From positions 1 through 56,722 of the forward strand of contig JAUXOG010000133.1 of assembly GCA_030682385.1 (NCBI GenBank): a DNA stretch of 56,722 nucleotides, in the 5' to 3' direction. The stretch is from Bacteroidota bacterium (GTDB lineage: Bacteria > Bacteroidota > Ignavibacteria > UBA10030 > BY39). The notes beneath the pieces were generated by a model. The model was not told the origin of the DNA, searched no databases, and was given only the letters and a program-made list of their open reading frames with translations. Every line of letters begins with the position of its first letter. Positions within the stretch are counted from its first letter, which is position 1. The position numbers and the translations under genes are program-made. Shown in pieces: positions 1-7,751 of this stretch.

Positions 1-126
1 AGTCAAACAACTCAATTAGAAAATTTATTAGTTGCAACTAATCCATCGGCTTCATCTTTGCCTCCGCTTGGTTCATCTACTACTCAAACGGTTAGTTTAA
101 ATTTCACAAAGATTAGTTTTTCTTAA
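1..126 (+). pseudogene. Upstream piece of the FG-GAP/IPT secreted protein, cut by an in-frame TAA
   Basis: Frame 1 is open from the window edge to a TAA at 124-126 and stays open in the same frame from 127 to 5346. The residues just before the stop (FTKISFS) and just after it (DGG) line up with the FTEISLDGG motif repeated three times further down. In those copies the codon before DGG is a Leu codon, so one change of TTA to TAA would explain the break. There is no ATG, GTG or TTG in this frame between 127 and 168. I infer that this is the same gene interrupted by one nonsense change or a base-call error, not a separate gene. The true start lies left of the window. Confidence 0.6.
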
Positions 127-168
127 GATGGCGGTGTAACAAAAACTGATTATTCCGAAACCGGCGTA

Positions 169-3100
169 ATGCAGATTCGTCTTTCCCACGTTGCCGATGT
201 GGGTGGTACTCGCGGATTCGATACAGAAATGCTTATGATGAATCTTTCCGGCGGAACACTGCCGGGTGGGGTTATGGTTCGTGAAAGTCCGACAAGAGCA
301 TCGACAGGTCGCACTTCGGTAAGAACCACACCAAGCGGATATATGTTCAGCAGCTTCTTTGATATCTTTACTGAAATTAGTCTTGATGGCGGTGCCACAT
401 GGACACCGGCAAGCGAACCGGTCTCATTAGATTTTAGCAGTTCTCCTCCGAGTATTTCAGTAGCAACAAATAATTTCCCACCCGATGGAATGGATTTCAC
501 TCCGCCAAGCTACGGAGTAACAACATTCGAAAACGGCGCGATGATTAGAAATACAGTCCTACGTCGTATCGGCATTAGCGAACCAATGCCTGATGCACCG
601 CTTGGTGTTCGAAGTTCTGTCAGTTCATTCTTCGATATATTCACAGAAGTTTCATTAGACGGATCAACATGGAGTCCGAGTAGCAATGTTCAAAAGGCTT
701 GGTGTTTCCGAGTTAAAGTTCATGACGATGCCGCCAGCCGTTATTACGATACCGAAATGTATCAGTTTGATGCACCCAGCAGTAGTTCAGCTTCAGTCAT
801 GCTTCGTGAAAGTCCGACAAGAGCATCTACAGGAAGAGTATTCCCCACACTTATGTCTGACGGGAAATTTCAAGTTAGTAGCTTCTTTGATATTTTTACA
901 GAGATAAGTTTAGACGGCGGGGCTACATGGTCGCCCGCGACAACTCCAACACATATTGAGTTGACGACCGCAACGCCTTCACCACGTCCGGTTATTACTT
1001 CCATCTCACCGTCAACGGGACCAGTCGGTACTATCATAACAATTACAGGTTCTGGTTTTTCAACGGTGTCATCAGAAAATCTTGTAACACTCGGAGATAA
1101 CACTCCGATAATAAAAGGATCAACTTTAACTGAATTGAGAGTTGTTTTAACTCAGCCGATCAGTCCATTAACGGGCGGTGTTTTTCCGGTAAGTGTAAAA
1201 GTCGGTGGTTTATCGAATCTGCCTCCGGGGCATGAGTTTACAATATTACCAAACATTGTATCATATCTTCCAAATATCAGCGACTTGACTCCGTTGGATG
1301 TACAGACTGGTGATTTGGATGGCGACGGGCTAGACGAAATAATTATGCTTGGGAAAAAAGAAAATGACGGACATGTTACAGTTCTTAAACAACATGCCAA
1401 TGGTACACAAAGCATATCTTCCGTATTCTCATTCCCCGAGTTGAGTCTGGATTCCAAATTTACAGGTCTCCTCGATGCCGACTGCGATGATGATGGTATA
1501 GTTGATTACGTGGCACTCAACGTAACAGTACCAAAACAAACTCAGGGGGCAACATTCGGAGAGAAGATTTTGGCGGTATTCCAAAACGATCCAGCAAGCC
1601 GTGGAAGGTTGAAACCATACCGCAGAGTATTGCTTGAACAAGATCGTGTCTTAAGTGCGGTGGCTCTTGATGATGTAACCGGTGATGATTCTTTGGATGT
1701 TGTATGTGCCTATGAAGCCGGAGATGGATTACCTGCATCGCTTCAGGTGATAAAAAATATCCCTGGAGGAGGCGCTGCAACAGCAGCATATGCAGCAACT
1801 GGACTAACAATTCCACTCGGAAGCGGCGATTGTAACGATTTTGCATTCGCTGACCTCGATGGCGACGGTGATCTTGATATTGTTTGCGCAACAGATGCTG
1901 GTTTACAGATATTCCAGAATAACCAAGCAAGTTTTGAATTCCTTCGGACGCAGACGGTTGACGAAACACATCCATACTCGGGTGTAGCTACCGGAGATAT
2001 TGACGGCGATGGTCATGCGGATGTTGTGGCTTTGAGAAGCGACTCCGGGATTGTTAATGTATGCTTTGGCGATCCGTTAGCTCTCGGATCTGTTAAATCT
2101 CCACGAGAAGCCGGCTCCGGCATGGCAACCGGCAAGCGTCAGCATGAACCAATCAAGTTATCTAATGTTGATGGTGATGGTGATCTTGATATAATTTGTC
2201 CGAGCGGTGAATCAAATCAAACTGTCAGCGTTTTGTTACTCGGCGGTTCGTTACCCGGCGGAGCAATAATTTCAGCGCGTCTGAATATGGATGATTGTGA
2301 TGATCAGGATTCTGATGCTGACGGTATACCTGATGCAAAATTATTCGCAGTTGGTAAATTTGATACTGACCAGGATTGTGATTTCGCATTCACAAGCTGC
2401 CGTTCTACTACAATTAGTCCTCCGGTCGTTTCGAGTTTCTCGCCCGATATCAGTCCTGCGGGAGCTTTGGTAACTATCGAGGGTGATAATTTATCGGATG
2501 TTCAGTCGGTTCATATCGGCGATTATAATTGTGATTTCCGTCTTGTGGAAATGCCGCCCGGTCCCCCCGTCATAGTTGCTACAGTTCCGCTTGCGGCACG
2601 TACGTTTGCAGCACCCCATATTTTGGAAAAAGTAATGGTGACCAGCCCATCAGGTGCATGCGTTACATTAAAATCAATTACCGTGTCTCCGGCGCTCGTT
2701 CATATGCCGCCCCAACTTGATCCACTGCAAAGTCGATTTGTTCTCGGTGGCGATATGGATGGTGACGGAAAAGGAGATATAGTAGCGTTGAGTAAATATA
2801 GTAAAACCGGACATGTTACACTCATGAAGAGATCTGATAACGGTAGTTCTTCAAGAGCTATGGTTACCTCTTTCTTTGATGGAAAAGATGATGATTGCGA
2901 TGGTTTTGCTATTGGTGATCTTGATGGAGATGGGCTTTCGGATGTTTGCGTTGCTCTAACATCGAGAAGTACCGGCGCTACAAATTTCGAACTTTTATTT
3001 GGTGATTCATCGCGACCGGGAATGTTCCGTGAGAGTCCCACAAAAGTTCACAAACAATGGATGCCAGCAAATTTCCGTCTCCGCACAATGGCACCTGAGA

Positions 3101-5346
3101 TGAAAGATATAGATGGCGATGGTAAGCCAGACATCGTATTTGCGATACAGGGTACAACAGAAGATACTCTTGTGGTTATTACCAATCCCTTATCAGAAAC
3201 AGACAACACTATACGTAAAAGGCCGGGTCGTACTAAATATTCGAACATCACGCTGGAGCGTAGTGTTGCCGCCGGTTCCTCATTCTTTGATATTTTCGTT
3301 GCCGGTGATTCGCTTGTCGATCGCTACTCGTGGTCGGGTGGAGGTGGCGGTGCCGGTGGATCAATCCAGTTAGCAGCAAGAGGCACAGTTAAATTTTTCA
3401 ATACATCAAAAGGGTTTCGCCAGTTAGCCGTTGGTGATCTTGATGGTGATGGCAGTACAGATGCCGTTGTTTTTGATACAGATTCCAGCGTTGTAACGGT
3501 TTGTTTAGATAAAGGAGATGGTACTTTCCGCGTAGTAGTGCCAAGAGATCCCCCAAGTGGACAATCGACGGGGAAAAGATCGCACCTCGTTGTTACCGAT
3601 CTCGATGGTGATGGTCGGCTCGATATTGCAATTGATGAACCGGGTGCTCAGTTCGCGCCTGCAAAGTCTACAAAAACTATTTCTGATTTTACATACCAAA
3701 AAATTGAGTGGACTGTTTTATATAACAGAACAGAACTATTAGATACAACCGTAAGTTTTGAATCAAAAACCATGGCAATGGATGATTGGGATGCAGGCGA
3801 TAACAACGTAGCAGTTTGTGATCTCGATGGTGATGGTGTTCAGGATCTAGTAGTTACAGGCGCTTCTTCATCGGTTGTGAGACCGCCATTCATAGATGCT
3901 TTATCAGCAAGCCGTATAGTTGCCGGCAGATCAGTATGGGGTTTGGGTGGAAACTTAGATTTTACAACCAAAGTGGAAGTATGTGGACCGTGTGAAAACG
4001 TTCCAAGCTTTTCTGCAGTTTCAGATTCTGAACTTGCGTTCGTACTTCCACCAAGCTATGGAGATAAATTCCTTACTATTTCCAACGCTGACGGATCGGT
4101 TGGATTAGCATCTCCTATTACGATTCTTGCAGCCCCGGATATGTTTGTTTCAGTTCCACCGGAATCGTTGATGATCACCAATGCAAAAGGAGCATTTGTG
4201 AAGCCGGTAAAACGCGGTAAAAAATTATATCCTAATTGGGCAAATTTATTGGAAGAAGTTGTCGTTCAGGGTGGTTTTCAACCCAGTGCAACAGAAAGCG
4301 ACCAAGCCGGTGGATTGAGGGTCGGTATTTCTCATATTACACAAGTTGCACCTGGTAAATGGAAACCAATAAAAGATTCTGCCGCAGTTCGTGCTTGGGT
4401 TGTTGTCAGAGGATGGAACCCGAAGAAAAATGCCGGTAAGAATTGGTCAAATATCCAAAAGACATTGCGGAATAAAGATTTCACTCACACTGGTATCGGT
4501 CGTGGATTAGATTCGACGGGCTTACCCGGTGCTGCAAAACGAAAAATGTTAAAAGGGGAATTGAAAGTTCTCGATCCTAAGAAAACTCCAAATAAATTAT
4601 TTGCAGAATTAGTTGCACTCAAATTCAACATCGCAGCGAGTCAGTTGGGAAAAACACCGGTTGGCTTTGGCGAGTTAGTTTTTGATGATGATGCAAGTAT
4701 GTTAGACGAGATGTCGGTGCTTGATATTTCTAAAAAAGCTGACGTCGCGATGACATACACTTCAAATCCTCTTTACGACTATGGTGGGCATGACGGAGTC
4801 AACCCACTTTACGAAGGTTTGTATGAGGCGGTACATCAAATCAACCGTGCTTGTGTTGGTCCACTTGATACTGCTTCGTTTGAGGTTGGTAGGTCTTTAA
4901 CACTTGACGGCGCTATTGATTTGGCTACAGTTCCATTTCTAAAATTTCCTGTGGGTTTGTTTAAGCCGCGCATCTTACTGCCAACAACAAGTCTTACAGA
5001 AAGCATAGATGATATTGAAGGCATGGATGATGTCGAAACTCTACCGGTTGCAGCTAAGTTATATCAGAACTATCCTAATCCTTTCAATCCAACGACGTCG
5101 ATTAATTTTGGTTTGAAGGAAAACTCAATTGTATCATTAAAAATTTATAATACACTCGGTCAACAAGTCGCGACTTTATTAGATAATGAAACTGTGGACG
5201 CCGGTAATAAATCAGTTGAATTTGATGCCAGCCAACTCTCTTCGGGTGTGTATTTCTATCGCTTGAATGTAGAAGAGATTTCACAATCAGCAGATTTGAA
5301 CACCGGCTCATATACTGAACAGCGCAAAATGATCCTGCTGAAGTAA
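169..5346 (+). CDS. Large FG-GAP/IPT repeat protein with T9SS type A sorting domain
   Basis: A secreted, probably surface-attached protein of 1725 residues from the first ATG after the in-frame stop. That ATG has no Shine-Dalgarno site and no signal peptide follows, so it is an internal Met and not a credible start. Domains seen in order: about 270 residues with repeated SSFFDIFTE-SLDGG and RESPTRASTGR motifs; an IPT/TIG-like domain (about 272-360); a long run of FG-GAP/VCBS-like repeats with calcium-loop motifs such as DLDGDG and DIDGDG (about 380-1270); further IPT-like segments near 752-835 and 1238-1315; a less repetitive region; and a T9SS sorting domain (about 1631-1725) ending in MILLK. 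FG-GAP and IPT folds usually serve adhesion or ligand binding. No catalytic motif was recognised, so the exact role is unknown. No terminator follows. The next gene starts 29 bases downstream. Confidence 0.8.
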   Translation: MQIRLSHVADVGGTRGFDTEMLMMNLSGGTLPGGVMVRESPTRASTGRTSVRTTPSGYMFSSFFDIFTEISLDGGATWTPASEPVSLDFSSSPPSISVATNNFPPDGMDFTPPSYGVTTFENGAMIRNTVLRRIGISEPMPDAPLGVRSSVSSFFDIFTEVSLDGSTWSPSSNVQKAWCFRVKVHDDAASRYYDTEMYQFDAPSSSSASVMLRESPTRASTGRVFPTLMSDGKFQVSSFFDIFTEISLDGGATWSPATTPTHIELTTATPSPRPVITSISPSTGPVGTIITITGSGFSTVSSENLVTLGDNTPIIKGSTLTELRVVLTQPISPLTGGVFPVSVKVGGLSNLPPGHEFTILPNIVSYLPNISDLTPLDVQTGDLDGDGLDEIIMLGKKENDGHVTVLKQHANGTQSISSVFSFPELSLDSKFTGLLDADCDDDGIVDYVALNVTVPKQTQGATFGEKILAVFQNDPASRGRLKPYRRVLLEQDRVLSAVALDDVTGDDSLDVVCAYEAGDGLPASLQVIKNIPGGGAATAAYAATGLTIPLGSGDCNDFAFADLDGDGDLDIVCATDAGLQIFQNNQASFEFLRTQTVDETHPYSGVATGDIDGDGHADVVALRSDSGIVNVCFGDPLALGSVKSPREAGSGMATGKRQHEPIKLSNVDGDGDLDIICPSGESNQTVSVLLLGGSLPGGAIISARLNMDDCDDQDSDADGIPDAKLFAVGKFDTDQDCDFAFTSCRSTTISPPVVSSFSPDISPAGALVTIEGDNLSDVQSVHIGDYNCDFRLVEMPPGPPVIVATVPLAARTFAAPHILEKVMVTSPSGACVTLKSITVSPALVHMPPQLDPLQSRFVLGGDMDGDGKGDIVALSKYSKTGHVTLMKRSDNGSSSRAMVTSFFDGKDDDCDGFAIGDLDGDGLSDVCVALTSRSTGATNFELLFGDSSRPGMFRESPTKVHKQWMPANFRLRTMAPEMKDIDGDGKPDIVFAIQGTTEDTLVVITNPLSETDNTIRKRPGRTKYSNITLERSVAAGSSFFDIFVAGDSLVDRYSWSGGGGGAGGSIQLAARGTVKFFNTSKGFRQLAVGDLDGDGSTDAVVFDTDSSVVTVCLDKGDGTFRVVVPRDPPSGQSTGKRSHLVVTDLDGDGRLDIAIDEPGAQFAPAKSTKTISDFTYQKIEWTVLYNRTELLDTTVSFESKTMAMDDWDAGDNNVAVCDLDGDGVQDLVVTGASSSVVRPPFIDALSASRIVAGRSVWGLGGNLDFTTKVEVCGPCENVPSFSAVSDSELAFVLPPSYGDKFLTISNADGSVGLASPITILAAPDMFVSVPPESLMITNAKGAFVKPVKRGKKLYPNWANLLEEVVVQGGFQPSATESDQAGGLRVGISHITQVAPGKWKPIKDSAAVRAWVVVRGWNPKKNAGKNWSNIQKTLRNKDFTHTGIGRGLDSTGLPGAAKRKMLKGELKVLDPKKTPNKLFAELVALKFNIAASQLGKTPVGFGELVFDDDASMLDEMSVLDISKKADVAMTYTSNPLYDYGGHDGVNPLYEGLYEAVHQINRACVGPLDTASFEVGRSLTLDGAIDLATVPFLKFPVGLFKPRILLPTTSLTESIDDIEGMDDVETLPVAAKLYQNYPNPFNPTTSINFGLKENSIVSLKIYNTLGQQVATLLDNETVDAGNKSVEFDASQLSSGVYFYRLNVEEISQSADLNTGSYTEQRKMILLK

Positions 5347-5375
5347 TAACATCATCATCAATAACAATCAACAAA

Positions 5376-6038
5376 ATGAGAACAACAATCATGAGTAAAA
5401 AAATCGGCATCATCGGCTCGGGGATCGTCGGGCAGACACTTGCTAATGGTTTCATTAAACACGGCTACGAGGTGATGATTGGAACTAACACGGCAAGTAA
5501 GCACGCCGAGTTGAAAGAGAAAACCGGCGGCAAGGCAAGAGTCGGCTCATTTGAAGCGTCGGCGAAGTTTGGCGACATCGTTGTCCTTGCCGCAAAAGGA
5601 ACCGCGGCGGAAAACACCGTGAAGTTAGCAGGGATTACAAATTTAAAAGGCAAAACCGTTATCGACGCAACCAATCCGATTGCAGATACGCCACCCGTAA
5701 ACGGTGTGCTTCAGTATTTCACTTCCATGAACGATTCGTTGATGGAGCGTCTGCAAAGGATCGCGCCCGAAGCAAACTTTGTGAAGTCATTCAGTTGCGT
5801 GGGCAACCCGTTCATGGTCAATCCCGACTTCGGCGGTGTGAAGCCGACGATGTTCATCTGCGGAAACAATGACGGCGCGAAAAATGAAGTGAAAGCAATC
5901 CTCAATCAATTCGGTTGGGAAGTGGAAGATATGGGAAAAGTTGAAGGTGCACGCGCCATTGAGCCGCTTGCTATGCTCTGGTGCATCCCGGGACTTTCGC
6001 ATAATAGCTGGATGCACGCATTCAAGCTGTTGAAATAA
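5376..6038 (+). CDS. NADP-binding oxidoreductase, F420-dependent NADP reductase-like family
   Basis: A small Rossmann-fold protein of 220 residues. The N-terminus carries the dinucleotide-binding motif GIIGSGIVG, followed by a second strand ending in GTNTASK, where the NADP phosphate usually binds. A conserved-looking DATNP segment lies in the middle. Family members reduce or oxidise small substrates with NADP; many bacterial members do not use F420, and nothing else here points to F420. The second ATG at 5391 (MSKKIGIIG) fits the usual family N-terminus better than 5376, and neither has a clear Shine-Dalgarno site. The gene reads richer in G+C than its secreted-protein neighbours and is functionally unrelated to them, which may indicate separate acquisition. 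The substrate cannot be told. Confidence 0.75.
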   Translation: MRTTIMSKKIGIIGSGIVGQTLANGFIKHGYEVMIGTNTASKHAELKEKTGGKARVGSFEASAKFGDIVVLAAKGTAAENTVKLAGITNLKGKTVIDATNPIADTPPVNGVLQYFTSMNDSLMERLQRIAPEANFVKSFSCVGNPFMVNPDFGGVKPTMFICGNNDGAKNEVKAILNQFGWEVEDMGKVEGARAIEPLAMLWCIPGLSHNSWMHAFKLLK

Positions 6039-6148
6039 AATCATTTGGCAGCTTAAAAAATGTTTTAATTTACGAAAAATAGAATTAGCCGAAACACCCT
6101 TTAAGGGGTACGGCATAATCAACAAATAACAATCACAAGAGGTACAAT

Positions 6149-7477
6149 ATGCAACAGAGTTCTTCATACACTTTTCAAAGGTATATCATGCAAAAGCTCG
6201 TTACAAGGTCTTTCGTAGTATTATGTCTATATCTGTCTTCGTCTCATTTTGGGGTAGCGCAACAATGGACTGCTGTTAATAATGGTCTCTCCACTCTTCT
6301 TGCCCCCTCAATTGTTAGTAACGCCGAGACAGTATTTGTTTCCGTATACGGCGGAGGAGTTTACAAGTCGACTAATTTCGGCGACAACTGGACTTCAATC
6401 GACACAGGTTTATCTACTCTTCAGGTAAACGCTATTGAGATGGCTCCTTATGTACTTGCAGGTACCGATTCTGGTGTTTACAGAAGAGTGAGTGAAAGTA
6501 CCTGGGAACATCTCTCAACAGTCGGGATGGCGAATACGCATGTCCGGTTTCTCACCCTTACCCCCGGTACCCCCGATGACAGGTTAAGCGTTGGAACCCC
6601 GGGCGGTATATTCAGACAACTCCATAACTCGGATTGGGAATCCGCAAATAATGGGCTATCCGGTGCGGCACTCGATTTCCGTTCACTCACTCACTATCGA
6701 TCTGCTACCGTAAATTATGGCATTACGGGGACCGCCGGCGGCGTTTATATGACCTTCGATAATTTCGCTTCCTGGCAACGAAAAAGCAACGGGCTTACCG
6801 GAAGGTCATTGCTTATCAATAAGGTCCTGAATCTTGGAAGCCCTGCTGCGATAGCGGCTACGGACAGTGGACTATTTGCTACAACTGATGTTGGTGAGAA
6901 CTGGTTTACGGTGATTCCTTCGGAGAAATTTATGACGGCCGGTGGCGCCAACTATCCGGGGACGGGATTTGGCATTTATGCTTTTGGAGACAGGGGTTTT
7001 GTGACGACGGATTTCAGTTCCTGGCTTGAGATTAGTTTGGCCGGTACAAATGGCGGACATGTGTTAGACTTTGCCACAACCCAGAATTACCTATTTGTTA
7101 CCACTCAAAGTGGTGGGGTCTTTAGGAAAGCACTTGCTAATATCACCGGCGCTAATGAGGCCGTTGCCAACACACCTCATGTTTTTAACCTCTTCCAGAA
7201 CTATCCCAATCCATTTAACCCGGCGACGACGATTAGTTTCGATTTACCTGAACGTGCAATTGTATCATTGAAAGTTTTCAATGTTCTCGGTCAGGAAGTT
7301 GCTTCATTATTGGACAAGGCTAATTTGGATGAGGGGGGACACTCAGTCGAGTTTGATGCAAGTGCCTTATCTTCAAGTGTTTATTTCTATCGTTTGAATG
7401 TTGAAGGGATTTCAGAGTCAGCAGATTTGAACACCGGCTCATATACTGAACAGCGCAAAATGATCCTGCTGAAGTAA
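6149..7477 (+). CDS. BNR/YCF48-like repeat protein with T9SS sorting domain
   Basis: An exported protein of 442 residues. A signal peptide (MQKLVTRSF to about GVAQ) begins at the second ATG, 6188. The first ATG, 6149, has the better ribosome site (AAGAGG about 7 bases upstream), so the start is uncertain by 13 residues. The body repeats the pattern G-VYKS-D-G-NW-, typical of sortilin/BNR or YCF48-like beta-propeller proteins (about residues 30-330). From about residue 346 comes a T9SS type A sorting domain. The last 60 coding bases are identical to the last 60 of the gene ending at 5346. A small palindrome (GCCG at 6088-6091 with CGGC at 6111-6114) precedes the gene. No active site was seen, so the role is probably structural or binding at the cell surface. 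Confidence 0.8.
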   Translation: MQQSSSYTFQRYIMQKLVTRSFVVLCLYLSSSHFGVAQQWTAVNNGLSTLLAPSIVSNAETVFVSVYGGGVYKSTNFGDNWTSIDTGLSTLQVNAIEMAPYVLAGTDSGVYRRVSESTWEHLSTVGMANTHVRFLTLTPGTPDDRLSVGTPGGIFRQLHNSDWESANNGLSGAALDFRSLTHYRSATVNYGITGTAGGVYMTFDNFASWQRKSNGLTGRSLLINKVLNLGSPAAIAATDSGLFATTDVGENWFTVIPSEKFMTAGGANYPGTGFGIYAFGDRGFVTTDFSSWLEISLAGTNGGHVLDFATTQNYLFVTTQSGGVFRKALANITGANEAVANTPHVFNLFQNYPNPFNPATTISFDLPERAIVSLKVFNVLGQEVASLLDKANLDEGGHSVEFDASALSSSVYFYRLNVEGISESADLNTGSYTEQRKMILLK

Positions 7478-7500
7478 AGATTTGTTTCATCGTACTCCTT

Positions 7501-7533
7501 AAAAGCCCATGTGTTTATATTCCATGGGCTTTT
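7501..7533 (+). terminator. Rho-independent terminator
   Basis: An 11-bp perfect stem (7501-7511 with 7523-7533, AAAAGCCCATG arm) is followed by a T-rich tract. It ends the 442-residue gene. The 75 bases at 7467-7541, covering the end of that gene and this hairpin, are identical to 10156-10230. Confidence 0.85.
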
Positions 7534-7628
7534 TTATTTTTTCCCATTCATCAAGAAAAATTAAAGACAAAATCTCTGATTTTCATTAAAAAAGGCATTT
7601 CCCAGTATAAAAACCACATAAATATGTG

Positions 7629-7657
7629 TTGTGCATAACGTAATGATATTCTATATT
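7629..7657 (+). promoter_or_regulatory. Predicted sigma-70-type promoter of the multicopper oxidase gene
   Basis: TTGTGC at 7629-7634, a 17-base spacer, and TATATT at 7652-7657, which is 94 bases before the ATG. A 6-bp hairpin (AACAGC at 7658-7663 with GCTGTT at 7671-7676) lies in the expected leader. Apart from this, nothing coding was seen in 7542-7751. Confidence 0.4.
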
Positions 7658-7751
7658 AACAGCGTTACCTGCTGTTGAAAGCAGTCACACAACTAAATAA
7701 TAATTTCTAAATCTAAATTTTTCATAAACTTTTTAAGAAAGGGCTAATTTT

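Noticed and set aside
127-5346. Alternative genetic code or programmed stop readthrough to explain the TAA at 124-126
   Set aside because: Other genes in the window end normally at TAA, and no stem or selenocysteine-type signal is evident after the codon. A point mutation or base-call error is simpler.
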